The notes beneath the pieces were generated by a model, which saw nothing but the letters and a program-made list of their open reading frames with translations, made no database searches and was not told the DNA's origin. A DNA stretch of 64,000 bases. Origin: an uncultured Oscillospiraceae bacterium (lineage in GTDB: Bacteria > Bacillota > Clostridia > Oscillospirales > Oscillospiraceae). The position numbers and the translations under genes were made by a program. Location: assembly GCA_910587645.1 (NCBI GenBank), contig CAJUNA010000033.1:1-64000 (forward strand). The letters run 5' to 3'. Shown in pieces: positions 1-8,471 of this stretch (its first letter is position 1; each line of letters starts with the position of its first letter).

Positions 1-84
1 CCCCATCTTTTTGAGACGTACGACCTGACGGCGTACCTGTGTGAGTTCTCCGCTATTCAATTTTCGTAAATCTACGTGTTCCAT
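1..84 (-). CDS. Fragment: N-terminus of a probable IS630-type transposase (runs off left edge)
   Basis: An ATG at 82-84 opens a frame that continues past the left edge, so only 28 codons are visible. The peptide begins MEHVDLRKL and continues as a basic helical stretch ending RLKKMG. That is how the N-terminal helix-turn-helix of many IS630-family transposases starts, but so short a piece could belong to another HTH protein. No strong ribosome site is visible upstream. A perfect 9-bp inverted repeat lies between this gene and upp, which would fit the edge of a mobile element. Whether the gene is intact cannot be judged from this window. Confidence 0.4.
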   Translation of the reverse strand, partial: MEHVDLRKLNSGELTQVRRQVVRLKKMG

Positions 85-163
85 GCTGTCTATTTTACCA
101 CTTTCTGCATCTTTTTTCTAGATTGTTTTTCAGAAGTAATAGAAAGATATAGACAACTTCCAT

Positions 164-206
164 TTTATCGGGAGGATTTCGCCTTTTGGTGAGGTCCCCC
201 GATAAA
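164..206. repeat. Inverted repeat TTTATCGGG / CCCGATAAA
   Basis: The arms 164-172 and 198-206 are perfect 9-bp inverted copies around 25 nt, with partial pairing continuing inward. It lies between the putative transposase start and the upp terminator. It could be a hairpin in the transposase leader, a decayed element end, or chance. Confidence 0.35.
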
Positions 207-230
207 CCTTCTCTTGGAACAGCATAATGA

Positions 231-267
231 AGAGGAGCCTGCCGCATTGACGGCAGGCTCCTCTTTT
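231..267 (-). terminator. Terminator hairpin after upp
   Basis: The 14-bp arms AGAGGAGCCTGCCG (231-244) and its exact complement (251-264) enclose a 6-nt loop, 26 nt after the upp stop. The minus-strand tail (TCATTATG) is poor in T while the plus-strand side has TTTT, so it may work in both directions. Confidence 0.6.
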
Positions 268-292
268 ATCCAAACCCACTTGGTACAAGTTC

Positions 293-928
293 TCACTTCG
301 TACCAAAAATCCGGTCACCAGCATCACCCAGACCGGGGACAATATAGCCATGCTCATTGAGCTTTTCGTCCACCGCGCCGCAGTAGATCTCCACATCCGG
401 ATGTTCCTTCTGAATCCGCTCAATCCCCTCCGGCGCGGCCAACAGGACCATCAGCTTGATATTCGCGCAGCCGTATTCCTTCATAAACCCGATAGCGGCA
501 GCGGCGGACCCGCCGGTGGCCAGCATGGGATCCACAATGAGCACATCCCGCTCCGCAATATCCTTGGGCATTTTGCAGAAGTACTTCACCGGTTCCAGGG
601 TTTCCTCGTTGCGGTATAGGCCAATATGCCCCACCCGAGCCGATGGCACCATCCGCAGCACGCCCTCCACCAGCCCCAGGCCTGCCCGGAGGATAGGCAC
701 CACAGCGAACTTCTTTCCCTTGAGCGTAGGAGCCATCGTCCGGCAGATCGGGGTCTCCACCGCTTTCTGCGCCAGCGGCAGGTCACGGGTGGCCTCGTAG
801 GTCAGGAGCATACCGATCTCGCTCACCAACTCCCGGAAATCCTTGGTGGAGGTGCCCTTATCCCGCAGGATCGTCAGCTTGTGAGCCAGCAGGGGATGGT
901 TAGCAACGTGGACTTTTTCACTGTACAT
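293..928 (-). CDS. upp: Uracil phosphoribosyltransferase
   Basis: This cytoplasmic pyrimidine-salvage enzyme makes UMP from uracil and PRPP. The 211-residue length is normal for the family. The PRPP loop is visible in DPMLATGGSAAAA and the uracil-binding C-terminal motif in YIVPGLGDAGDR. The ATG follows AAAGGAG at normal spacing. The gene lies 43 nt downstream of tsaB on the same strand, so it may share the tsaE-tsaB transcript, and a strong hairpin follows its stop. There are no anomalies. Confidence 0.97.
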   Translation of the reverse strand: MYSEKVHVANHPLLAHKLTILRDKGTSTKDFRELVSEIGMLLTYEATRDLPLAQKAVETPICRTMAPTLKGKKFAVVPILRAGLGLVEGVLRMVPSARVGHIGLYRNEETLEPVKYFCKMPKDIAERDVLIVDPMLATGGSAAAAIGFMKEYGCANIKLMVLLAAPEGIERIQKEHPDVEIYCGAVDEKLNEHGYIVPGLGDAGDRIFGTK

Positions 929-971
929 GGCAATTCTCCTTTTGTATATATGATGTATAATTCCAACCGTT

Positions 972-1670
972 CTATACGTGCTGCTCCCGCTCCAGCCGTT
1001 CCCGCTCCGCCTGGCTGAGCCGGAGGTAGACGGGAGCCAATTCCTGGGCGGACACGGCGCGGTCCATGCTCCGCCAGGCGGCCATCCCCACGCCTACGGC
1101 GCTTTGCAGCCGCAGGTGTCCCGGGGCGGACGCGCAGGCAATGCCCCTGCCGGTCAAAAAGTCCAGGCAGAGTCCCACTCCGTCGCCTACCACCACCAGC
1201 GGCCCTTCCAGCTCCGCCAGATCGCGGGCGGCGTCCTCCAGGGAAACAGCCCGGTCTTCCCGCAGCCGGACCAGCGACCCGCCCCCGGCCCGGAACACGG
1301 CGTTGTAAATTTGCTGCCGCCGCGCGTCCATCGCGCACACAACGATTCCCTCCATGTGGGCCAGCGGCCACGCCATCGCTTCCAGGGTAGAAACCGGCAC
1401 ACAGGGCTTATCCGCCGCCCAAGCCAGCCCTTTCACAGTGGCAATGCCAATCCGCAGCCCGGTAAACGACCCTGGCCCCGCCGCCACAGCCAGGGCATCC
1501 ATCTCCCGGACAGCCAGCCCGCTGTTCCGGAGCATATCCTCCACCATAGGCAGCAGGGTCCGGCTGTGGGTCAGCCCTGTGGCCTGCCATGCGGAAGTAA
1601 TGGCTTCACCATCCTCCAGCACCGCGCAGGAGGCCGCCTTTGCGGAGCTTTCCAACGCCAAGAGCTTCAT
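972..1670 (-). CDS. tsaB: tRNA threonylcarbamoyladenosine biosynthesis protein TsaB
   Basis: TsaB is the inactive Kae1-like partner of TsaD in the TsaBDE complex, which makes t6A37 on ANN-decoding tRNAs. The protein has 232 residues. It begins MKLLALESS, the start of the ASKHA fold, and carries the signature GPGSFTGLRIG. A longer open frame reaches 1784, but ATG 1670 was chosen because it begins the fold and overlaps the tsaE stop by 4 nt, which suggests translational coupling. The tsaE-tsaB order is typical of Firmicutes, but the usual third member, rimI, is not next to it here; upp follows instead. Confidence 0.95.
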   Translation of the reverse strand: MKLLALESSAKAASCAVLEDGEAITSAWQATGLTHSRTLLPMVEDMLRNSGLAVREMDALAVAAGPGSFTGLRIGIATVKGLAWAADKPCVPVSTLEAMAWPLAHMEGIVVCAMDARRQQIYNAVFRAGGGSLVRLREDRAVSLEDAARDLAELEGPLVVVGDGVGLCLDFLTGRGIACASAPGHLRLQSAVGVGMAAWRSMDRAVSAQELAPVYLRLSQAERERLEREQHV

Positions 1671-2098
1671 ATCATCTTCGCCCCCTCGATGGTGATATTC
1701 CGCCAGTCCCAATGATCTGGATGGCGTTGAATGACGACCTGTACCGCGTCCTCCGGCAGCGCGCCGGGAACCTGTTCGCTCCATTCCACGGCGCAGATAC
1801 CTCCCCTGGCTAGGTAGTCCTCCCAGCCGATATCAAACAGCTCCTCCTCCCCACCTAGACGGTACATATCAAAGTGAAAAAGGGGGATTGCGCCCTCATA
1901 CTCGTTGACGATGGTAAACGTAGGGCTGGTGACCCGTCCCTCGTATCCCAACCCCTTTGCCAGCCCCCGGGTGAATGCGGTTTTTCCCACCCCCAGGTCT
2001 CCCCGATAGGCGACAATATCCCCGGCTTGCAGCCGTAAAGCCAGAGCTTTCCCGATTTCTTCCGTTTCCAGTTCGTTGTGGGAGAGATAGATTTCCAT
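1667..2098 (-). CDS. tsaE: tRNA threonylcarbamoyladenosine biosynthesis ATPase TsaE
   Basis: TsaE is the small P-loop ATPase that resets the TsaBD complex in t6A synthesis. The protein has 143 residues. The Walker A motif GDLGVGKT is near residue 35, followed by the family stretch SPTFTIVNEY and the region HFDMYRL. The frame is open upstream to 2305, but the extra 69 residues are low-complexity and unlike the family, so MEIYLSHN at 2098 was chosen. It is first in the tsaE-tsaB pair. The 250 nt upstream, to the DUF1801 gene, show no clear promoter. Confidence 0.94.
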   Translation of the reverse strand: MEIYLSHNELETEEIGKALALRLQAGDIVAYRGDLGVGKTAFTRGLAKGLGYEGRVTSPTFTIVNEYEGAIPLFHFDMYRLGGEEELFDIGWEDYLARGGICAVEWSEQVPGALPEDAVQVVIQRHPDHWDWRNITIEGAKMI

Positions 2099-2350
2099 AG
2101 CTGATATCGTCCTTCTTCGCGCTGTTAGCGCGGGGTATAGTTTTTTCTCCAAACGGTTCCAGGAGCCGCCCTTCCCGGACTCCGGCCCGCCGCCTTTTGA
2201 AAAGGGAACCGCCCGCAAGGGGCACACGCCTGATTGGCGGCGCAGTATTTGCCTAAGTATACCACAAAACTTCCGCTTAGGAAAGGCTTCTACAAAAATT
2301 TTCAAAACGGGCGGTGGCTGCTTCCTCCCCCATTCGCCCGCCCTGGTTCA

Positions 2351-2749
2351 TCATTCCGTTCCACACCATTCCGCTATATCCCGAATCAATGCAAGCGGCA
2401 GCGGCTTGCTGTACGGAAAGCGGATCGTCCCCTTGCTCGCGGGATAACCCTCCAGCCGGTCCCGAAACTCCTCCACCGCCTCCGGCCCAGGATAAAGCCC
2501 CAAATGCGCCTTTGACGCCGCGAACTGAATCAGGTTCTTTCCCTTCCAATATGCCGGCATACTCCACGATATCCGCTCCTGCGCATCCGGCAGCGCCTCA
2601 CGAACCACCGCCCGCACCGCCATCAAATATTCCCTCGCCGTTTCCGGCTGCGCCGCAATATATTCGTCAATTGTTTTAGGCGCGTCGCCGCAATAATGGC
2701 CCTGGTTCTTCTTCGCAAAGCTCCGCCCACATTCCGGACATGTCCACAT
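2351..2749 (-). CDS. DUF1801 (YdhG-like) protein with N-terminal zinc-finger-like motif
   Basis: The 132-residue protein has two parts. Residues 4-20 carry CPECGRSF and a later HYCG, a plausible zinc knuckle. The rest matches the DUF1801/YdhG fold, with the typical stretches DEYIAAQPETAREYL, ISWSMPAYWKGKNLIQFAA and TIRFPYSKPLP. Family members are small cytoplasmic proteins of uncertain function. Some resemble iron-chaperone or StAR-like domains, and nothing here decides the role. It stands alone between tsaE and the tepA-like gene, with a terminator upstream at 2846-2878 separating it from the latter. Confidence 0.8.
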   Translation of the reverse strand: MWTCPECGRSFAKKNQGHYCGDAPKTIDEYIAAQPETAREYLMAVRAVVREALPDAQERISWSMPAYWKGKNLIQFAASKAHLGLYPGPEAVEEFRDRLEGYPASKGTIRFPYSKPLPLALIRDIAEWCGTE

Positions 2750-2840
2750 TTACAAGCCCTCCCAACATTTTATGGTCTTACCATTATACCCAGGAACCGC
2801 CGCAAAGTAAAGCCTTTCCATAGAAACACCCTAAACGCAA

Positions 2841-2878
2841 ATAAAAAGGTCCGCAGGATCCCCCATCCTGCGGACCTT
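2841..2878 (-). terminator. Terminator of the tepA-like gene
   Basis: The 14-bp perfect arms 2846-2859 and 2865-2878 enclose a loop of five C. On the minus strand the hairpin is followed by TTTTTAT, a textbook intrinsic terminator starting 1 nt after the stop at 2880. Confidence 0.9.
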
Positions 2879-2879
2879 C

Positions 2880-3620
2880 TCACCTGACCCCAGCAAGCTC
2901 CTTTTCCCGCGCTTCCCTCGCCTGGGCAATCTGCCCATAGAGACAGTCCAGCGCATCGCTTAACCCGCCGATCCGGTCGATCAACCCCAGGTTGACCGCT
3001 TCCTCGCCGTAGATCACACTGCCTACATCCGCTGCCATTTCCCCGGTTTTCAGCATCAGGTTCAGGAACTTTTTCTCGCTGATATGGCTGTTTTTAGCCA
3101 CAAAACTAACAATCCTCTCCTGTATCCGCTCAAAATAGTTGAATGTCTGGGGCGCGGCGATCACCGTGCCGTTCATTCGCACCGGGTGGATCGTCATGGA
3201 TGCCGATGGGACAATCATACTCGCCTTCGGCGCCACCGCCAGTGGCACGCCGATGGAGTGCCCTCCTCCCAGCACCAAGCTGACGGTAGGCTTCCGCATC
3301 CCCGCCACCAGTTCCGCAATACCCAGCCCTGCCTCGATGTCGCCTCCCACGGTATTCAGCAGCAGCAGCACACCATCGATCTCCTCGTCCTGCTCCAAAC
3401 TGGCCAGCAGAGGCATAACGTGCTCATACTTCGTACTTTTTGCCGTTTCCGGCAGGACTTGATGGCCCTCCACCTGTCCGATGATGGTTAAGGTGTAGAT
3501 ATTGCCGCGCTTGCTGCGGCTGACAACGGAGCCAAAATCCACAATCCCCTGCCGTCCGCCGGATTGGTTCTGGTGATCGTTGTCTTGTTCAGGAGCGGTA
3601 GTTTTAGTTTCCTCTTCCAT
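2880..3620 (-). CDS. tepA: ClpP-like protease, TepA family
   Basis: The 246-residue protein has a crotonase/ClpP fold and resembles Bacillus TepA (YmfB), a cytoplasmic protein tied to pre-protein translocation and stress. The first 35 residues are acidic and polar and probably disordered. The ClpP-like core follows, with NTVGGDIEAG as the oxyanion region, GGGHSIGVPLA holding the catalytic-type Ser, and SMTIHP holding the His. Both active-site positions therefore appear intact. ATG 3620 was chosen because GAGAGGG lies at the right distance; the frame stays open to 3704. It follows the blaR1-type gene by 67 nt with no terminator between them. Confidence 0.85.
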   Translation of the reverse strand: MEEETKTTAPEQDNDHQNQSGGRQGIVDFGSVVSRSKRGNIYTLTIIGQVEGHQVLPETAKSTKYEHVMPLLASLEQDEEIDGVLLLLNTVGGDIEAGLGIAELVAGMRKPTVSLVLGGGHSIGVPLAVAPKASMIVPSASMTIHPVRMNGTVIAAPQTFNYFERIQERIVSFVAKNSHISEKKFLNLMLKTGEMAADVGSVIYGEEAVNLGLIDRIGGLSDALDCLYGQIAQAREAREKELAGVR

Positions 3621-3687
3621 TGCATATCCCTCTCTTTCGGGGATAGTGTTTGCAGGAAAGCGGAAATCATGCGCACACAGGGAACAC

Positions 3688-6600
3688 CTATTGCAGCATG
3701 GCAATATTTTCCTCTGTCAGCGGAATATACGCCGGTTCCACCACATCCGCCCCCAGGAAAACCGCCACCCAGTTGGCGTACTCAGCGTAATCCATCGGCG
3801 TACCGTACTCCGGCGCGTACCCGCCGTCCTCGGTAATAATGTAGTACACAAACCCATCCCCGTCCTTGTCCACCTCGTCCGGGAAAGGGATGTACCCCCC
3901 GGTATAGGACAATTCCTGCTCTCCCAATCCCTTGTCCCAGCCGTCCACTGCCGCCACCTTGATATAGCGGCGGTTCTGGCCCGTCCCGGTAGTACGGTAG
4001 AGGGTGTACGGCCACAGCTTATCTCCCGCCTTGCCTTGGTTGTGGCTCCAGCCAGCAGTAACATAGCCATTATCGTAGTAGGTAACCATAGGGAATACCT
4101 CCAGCAGTTTGTTTCCGTAAGCATCATAGACCTGCTCCAGCTGCGCCAGGTGCGGGGTGTTCCGCTGGGTAATCAGTTCGTTCTCGCCGTCCCCGTCCAC
4201 ATCGCGGACGGCAAAGCACGCAAAAGAAAGGTCTTCCAGCCCACCGGCCTGGCATTCGCTGATAAACCCTTGGAGAATGTCACGGAAAACAGGGGTCAGG
4301 AGACTCCCGTCCACCTTGGGCGTCCATCGGAAATACGTATCCAGATAATCCATCGCAGAGCGGAACGTGCCGTCTTCCTCATAGTAGACCGTGCAGACGT
4401 ATTCGAACCCATAACTGCTTGTCGGGTCAAAGCTCTCCGGCCGCAGCTCCCCTGCCAGTGTCAGGGACAGGCCGTAGTTTTCCATACTGTACCTCGAAAA
4501 CATCCCGGTCATTTCACAAGCCAGCGGTTCCTCCTTCCACTCCGTTCCACCGTTAAACATTTCGTCCATATCCACATCCACTGTATGCCCCCGGAACCCA
4601 ACCGTTGTGTAATTTTCCTCCGGGTGCAGCGCAACAGTGCGGCTGGTCTCAAAATCGCGGATAATATCATCTTCCAAATGGGCAGTATGGGCGGTCCAGG
4701 CTTTCCCGTCCCACTCCAGCACCGTCAGGCTCCAGATGGACACGCCAGTACCATGGCCGGTGTTGTATATCACCGCCAGTTCCTTTTCCCCATCGCCGTC
4801 CAAATCCTCAAAATACAGCTCAGGCACCAGCGTTTGGGGCATTGTGACCAGATTTTGGGTAAAATCCACTGCTTGCATCGTTGTTCCATACCGAATCCAG
4901 CTACCGCCGGTCTCCGGCGCATAGTAGGCCGCGATATCATCCTCCGGCAGTTCCGCCACCTTCCAGATAGGATCCTGATACACGCCGGGAACATCGATCA
5001 ACGCCTCCGGCAGGTCTTCCAGCGCCGGGAGCCACCCCTGCTCAGACAGCGGGCCAACATGTGCGTCCGCCCAATATGCCCCCGTCCAGCGGTACGTGAC
5101 CCGTTCTCCTATTGCACCGCCCTCCTGGTAATACTGGACAGCGATAGTACTATCATCCACCCGCTCCATCTCCGGCAAATGGCCGCCGCCGGACAAATCC
5201 TGCTGAAATACCTGGAAGGTTTCGCCGTAACGCAAATATACGGTTTCTTCATCATATTTGCCGCAGTAAAGCCCGATATCCTCCCCCGGCAGTTCCGCGA
5301 GCAGGAGCCACCAGTCTCCCTCCATGCCGGCTTCCGTGGGCAAATCCTCCGGCAAGGCGCGGAAACGTGGGTATGTCCCCCCTGCTGTATCAATCTCCAT
5401 CACGCGAAGCAGGTCATCCAGGTCATACCCTCCAGTCCCGATATCAGGGATAGACCACTCGCCCGTCCCGGGGTTCAGCACCACATATCCTTCCCGCCAG
5501 AACACCAGCCAGCCATCGTAGTCCCGGTAAAATTCATCTTCCAGTTCCTCCGCTTCCACGGTATTCCCGGCCCACCAGAGCTGGCGCTCCTCCTGGGGAA
5601 CCAAAATCATCAATTCCGATTCAAACACCGCTTGTATGCCGCCGTCTGGGTCAAACTGCCACTCCCGCAGCGCCAGCCTGTTAATACGGTAGTCCTCCAC
5701 CTGTTTACCATCCCGGGACAGGAGCCAGTCAGTCAATGCCACCGAAACCTGCTTCTCTATGTGGGAACGTTCAAGCGGTTTTGCCTGCTCCTCTTGATTA
5801 TCAGGGAGACCGTTTTCCGGCTCCTCCACTTCCGCCGCCCCAGTAAACGTACACGCCGCAAACACCACGCAAGCCGCCGCCACCAGCACCGCCATCACGG
5901 CGGTCGTCCTGGGCCTCTTCACCAGCAGGGCCACCCGCTCCTTCAGCGCGGATTTCCCCCCGGTCATAGTAGTAGCGCACCGGGCCAGGTCGGCAGGCGT
6001 AGTCCCGCGGGCTACCAGTCCCACCAGCGTCCGGCCATAATCCGCCCGATGTTCCTCGCCCAGGAGCCGCACGGCCCCCTCATCGCAGCTCAGTTCACAA
6101 TCCCGGCGGCTGAGGTACGCCGCCAGCCATACCAATGGATTATACCAGTGTACTACCAGGCATGCCCCGCGCAGCGCGGCCCAAATATGGTCTCCCTGCC
6201 GGAAATGGGCATACTCATGGGCCAAAACATGGGCCTTAGCGGCTTCGTCCGCCGCCACCTGGGGCGTAAGGTAAATCCCAGGCCGGAACAGCCCGAACAG
6301 GCACGGCGAAGCCAGCCCATCCATTTCAAACACCCACTGTCCCCGGTACTTTTCCAGCGTCCGCCTGTTTTTCCCCAGCCGCCCCGCAAAACGCAGATTC
6401 ACCGCCAGCAAAAACAGGCCCACACCAAAGGCTCCCGCCGCCCACGCCAGCAAAAACGCGTTTCGGACGCCCACCTGCCGCCGCAGGGATTCTATGGTAG
6501 CTTTTGTGTGATCCTTGCCGTAAAAAACCGTCTCACCGGACAGCGCCTTCTCCTCCCTGACGGAGGTCATGACGCCCGGGGTTACAATATCCACCCAGCC

Positions 6601-6840
6601 ATCGGGCCTGGTCCGCACAGCCTGGGGAATCCGTTCCACCGCCTGATAGGCTTCCTGTACAGCCACAGGGGTCATAACGCTGGCCCTGCTCTCCCAGAAC
6701 GTCCCAGGAACCAGCAGCCGCGCCAGCACGACCAGCCACAGCGCATACCGCAGCCTGGGGCTGACCCGCCCCTTAACCACGGCGCGCAACGCGGCAACCA
6801 GCAAAATCAGCGCGGAGGACGTAACCATCCAATCAATCAT
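3688..6840 (-). CDS. Very large BlaR1-type M56 metallopeptidase sensor
   Basis: At 1050 residues this is much longer than BlaR1/MecR1 (about 585-600). The N-terminus has several membrane helices followed by the zinc-protease motif HEYAH at residues 208-212 and the downstream CELSCDEGAV segment, both typical of peptidase family M56. A further helix near residue 310 precedes an extracellular region of about 700 residues. That region holds acidic DxDxDGxxE loops (DLDGDGEKE, DVDGDGENE, DKDGDGF) and no penicillin-binding serine motifs. It overlaps the BlaI gene by 8 nt, so the pair should act as sensor-protease and repressor. The signal sensed is unknown and a beta-lactam is not indicated. Confidence 0.88.
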   Translation of the reverse strand: MIDWMVTSSALILLVAALRAVVKGRVSPRLRYALWLVVLARLLVPGTFWESRASVMTPVAVQEAYQAVERIPQAVRTRPDGWVDIVTPGVMTSVREEKALSGETVFYGKDHTKATIESLRRQVGVRNAFLLAWAAGAFGVGLFLLAVNLRFAGRLGKNRRTLEKYRGQWVFEMDGLASPCLFGLFRPGIYLTPQVAADEAAKAHVLAHEYAHFRQGDHIWAALRGACLVVHWYNPLVWLAAYLSRRDCELSCDEGAVRLLGEEHRADYGRTLVGLVARGTTPADLARCATTMTGGKSALKERVALLVKRPRTTAVMAVLVAAACVVFAACTFTGAAEVEEPENGLPDNQEEQAKPLERSHIEKQVSVALTDWLLSRDGKQVEDYRINRLALREWQFDPDGGIQAVFESELMILVPQEERQLWWAGNTVEAEELEDEFYRDYDGWLVFWREGYVVLNPGTGEWSIPDIGTGGYDLDDLLRVMEIDTAGGTYPRFRALPEDLPTEAGMEGDWWLLLAELPGEDIGLYCGKYDEETVYLRYGETFQVFQQDLSGGGHLPEMERVDDSTIAVQYYQEGGAIGERVTYRWTGAYWADAHVGPLSEQGWLPALEDLPEALIDVPGVYQDPIWKVAELPEDDIAAYYAPETGGSWIRYGTTMQAVDFTQNLVTMPQTLVPELYFEDLDGDGEKELAVIYNTGHGTGVSIWSLTVLEWDGKAWTAHTAHLEDDIIRDFETSRTVALHPEENYTTVGFRGHTVDVDMDEMFNGGTEWKEEPLACEMTGMFSRYSMENYGLSLTLAGELRPESFDPTSSYGFEYVCTVYYEEDGTFRSAMDYLDTYFRWTPKVDGSLLTPVFRDILQGFISECQAGGLEDLSFACFAVRDVDGDGENELITQRNTPHLAQLEQVYDAYGNKLLEVFPMVTYYDNGYVTAGWSHNQGKAGDKLWPYTLYRTTGTGQNRRYIKVAAVDGWDKGLGEQELSYTGGYIPFPDEVDKDGDGFVYYIITEDGGYAPEYGTPMDYAEYANWVAVFLGADVVEPAYIPLTEENIAMLQ

Positions 6841-7228
6841 GTCCCTTTTCCTCCAGCTTCCGCAGCGTCTCATAGAGCTGTCCGATCTCCTCCCGGCTCA
6901 GCTCCTCCCGCTCCGCCATAGAGTTCACCAGCAGCCCCACGCTGCCGCCAAACACCTTCTGTAAAAAACCTTTCGTTTCCCAGGCTACCGCGTCCTCCCG
7001 GGCCACAGTGGGATAATACATCTTCGCCTTCGCCCCCTGCTCCCACCGTAATAGCCCCTTTTTCGCCATCCGCCGCACCAAAGTCTCCCCCGTACTGCGT
7101 GTCCATCCAGTGCGTTCCGTCAGCCGGGCAGCGATTTGCGTCATGGTCAGCGGCGCCCGCTCCCACAGGCACTCGCAGACCTCCCACTCGGTACTGGTCA
7201 GTCTCTTTTTTTCGTCCAGTATGCCCAT
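6833..7228 (-). CDS. BlaI/MecI/CopY-family transcriptional repressor
   Basis: This 131-residue winged-helix repressor starts MGILDEKKRLTSTEWEV and contains the recognition stretch TGWTRSTGETLVRRMAKKGLL, both typical of BlaI/MecI. Such proteins bind dyads as dimers and are cleaved when the partner M56 sensor is activated. ATG 7228 was chosen because AAAGGAG lies just before it, although the 2-nt spacing is short. A GTG at 7240 is possible but has no ribosome site. Twin operators overlap its promoter, so it should repress itself and the downstream sensor. Confidence 0.92.
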   Translation of the reverse strand: MGILDEKKRLTSTEWEVCECLWERAPLTMTQIAARLTERTGWTRSTGETLVRRMAKKGLLRWEQGAKAKMYYPTVAREDAVAWETKGFLQKVFGGSVGLLVNSMAEREELSREEIGQLYETLRKLEEKGHD

Positions 7229-7238
7229 TGCTCCTTTC

Positions 7239-7290
7239 ACTTGACATTGTCATGTAAAAATGTTACCACAATTACATGACAATGTCAAGT
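7239..7290 (-). promoter_or_regulatory. blaI promoter flanked by two 19-bp BlaI-type operators
   Basis: The minus strand carries TTGACA (7283-7288), a 17-bp spacer and TAACAT (7260-7265). Two 19-bp sites, 7239-7257 and 7272-7290, are perfect inverted copies of each other, and each contains the dyad TGACA-T-TGTCA. One covers the -35 and the other the expected start of transcription, so repressor binding would block the promoter twice. Confidence 0.85.
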
Positions 7291-7302
7291 AATTTGCCTG
7301 GC

Positions 7303-7337
7303 AAAAAAAGCCCCTGCGTTTTTCACCGCAGGGGCCT
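7303..7337 (-). terminator. Bidirectional terminator after the GNAT gene
   Basis: The arms GCCCCTGCG (7310-7318) and CGCAGGGGC (7327-7335) enclose an 8-nt loop. The minus strand continues into a run of seven T. It ends the tig-to-GNAT block and insulates the blaI promoter. Confidence 0.88.
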
Positions 7338-7343
7338 TTTTCC

Positions 7344-7856
7344 TCAAAGCTTTTTCTCAAAAATAAACGCGTCAAAGCGCACATCCATATGATACTTCTG
7401 AAATACGCTTTCTTCCTTCACCCGGAACCCGCACCGCTCCAGCAGCCCACAGGATGCGGCGTTCTCCCGGGCCGCTTCGGCGGTAATGGCTGTGCCGCCC
7501 CGCTCACGGATCCAGTCCGACAGGGTCTCCACGATTTCCCGTCCGAACCCCTGCCGCCACAAATCCTTCCGGACGCAGTACCCGATGTCCCAGACCTTCC
7601 CCGCTTCATCCGGGAAGGCGCAGCAGGTGCCAATCCGCTCCCCCTGCTCCTCCGCGATCAAGTAGTATCCGTCCTTCGCATCCTGCAAGCCGTCCAGCGC
7701 CCGTTGAAACCGTTCATCCACAAACGCCGCCTCAGGGTCGCTCATATACTTCCCGTTTTCCGGGTCAAACCACATGCCAGTGCAGAAGTCCAAATCCTCC
7801 CGCCGGTAACTGCGAATGGTAATCCGCCTGCCCATCAAAGGCTGTTCCAAAGTCAT
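7344..7856 (-). CDS. GNAT-family N-acetyltransferase (RimJ/RimL type)
   Basis: The 170-residue protein begins with the RimJ-type strand ITIRSYRREDLDF. The acetyl-CoA loop is visible as VRKDLWRQGFGREIVETL, and the C-terminal AARENAASCGLLERCGF is the usual asparagine-containing helix. It probably acetylates a small amine or a protein N-terminus, but the substrate cannot be read from sequence. Its GGAGGG ribosome site lies inside the end of engB, 3 nt upstream, so it is translated with the proteostasis block and is its last gene. Confidence 0.88.
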   Translation of the reverse strand: MTLEQPLMGRRITIRSYRREDLDFCTGMWFDPENGKYMSDPEAAFVDERFQRALDGLQDAKDGYYLIAEEQGERIGTCCAFPDEAGKVWDIGYCVRKDLWRQGFGREIVETLSDWIRERGGTAITAEAARENAASCGLLERCGFRVKEESVFQKYHMDVRFDAFIFEKKL

Positions 7857-7859
7857 AAT

Positions 7860-8450
7860 TCATCCCTCCATCGCCGAGCAGAGCGCAGCCGCCAGCGCAT
7901 CCTTCCCATCTCCCCGCTCGGCAGAGAAAGGAATGAGCGCATCACACTCCCGGAGAGCCAAAACCTCCCGAATTTGCCGCATATTCGGCTCGACTTCCGA
8001 TTTTTTCAGTTTATCCAGCTTGTTAGCCACCACTACCACCAGGCAGCCCGCGTCAAAAAACCAGTTTGCCATTGTCACATCGTCCGCCGTAGGCTTATGC
8101 CGCGCGTCCACGATCATCACCCCCAGGAAGATCAGCCCGGAAGCAAAATACGCTTCCATCAGCCGCCCCCAGCGATCCCTTTCCGCCTTGGACACCTTGG
8201 CGTAGCCATAGCCTGGGAGGTCTACCAGATACGCCCTTTCCTCAATCCGGAAATAGTTGATCTGGCTGGTTTTCCCCGGGGATGCCCCCACCCGGGCGTA
8301 ATTCTTCCGGTTCACCAGGCGGTTAATGACGGAGCTTTTTCCCACGTTGGAGCGCCCCGCGAAAGCCATCTGGGGCAGCCCGTCCCGGAGAAAGTCCGCC
8401 GGCTTCACAGCGGAGCGGATAAATTCCACCTTATTAAAATTCAGTCCCAT
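7860..8450 (-). CDS. engB: Ribosome biogenesis GTPase EngB (YsxC/YihA)
   Basis: This essential GTPase takes part in late assembly of the 50S subunit. The protein has 196 residues, the normal length. The G motifs are complete: G1 GRSNVGKSS, G3 DLPGYGYA and G4 ANKLDKLK. The N-terminal stretch FIRSAVKPADFL is also typical. It lies 21 nt after lon, the conserved lon-ysxC order of Firmicutes. Confidence 0.97.
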   Translation of the reverse strand: MGLNFNKVEFIRSAVKPADFLRDGLPQMAFAGRSNVGKSSVINRLVNRKNYARVGASPGKTSQINYFRIEERAYLVDLPGYGYAKVSKAERDRWGRLMEAYFASGLIFLGVMIVDARHKPTADDVTMANWFFDAGCLVVVVANKLDKLKKSEVEPNMRQIREVLALRECDALIPFSAERGDGKDALAAALCSAMEG

Positions 8451-8471
8451 CCGCTTCCTCCTTTCGCGGCC

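Noticed and set aside
3580..6921. 1113-codon open frame on the plus strand
   Set aside because: It is the antisense shadow of the M56 sensor: no ribosome site, proline/histidine/arginine-rich nonsense composition, while the minus strand has clear domain motifs.
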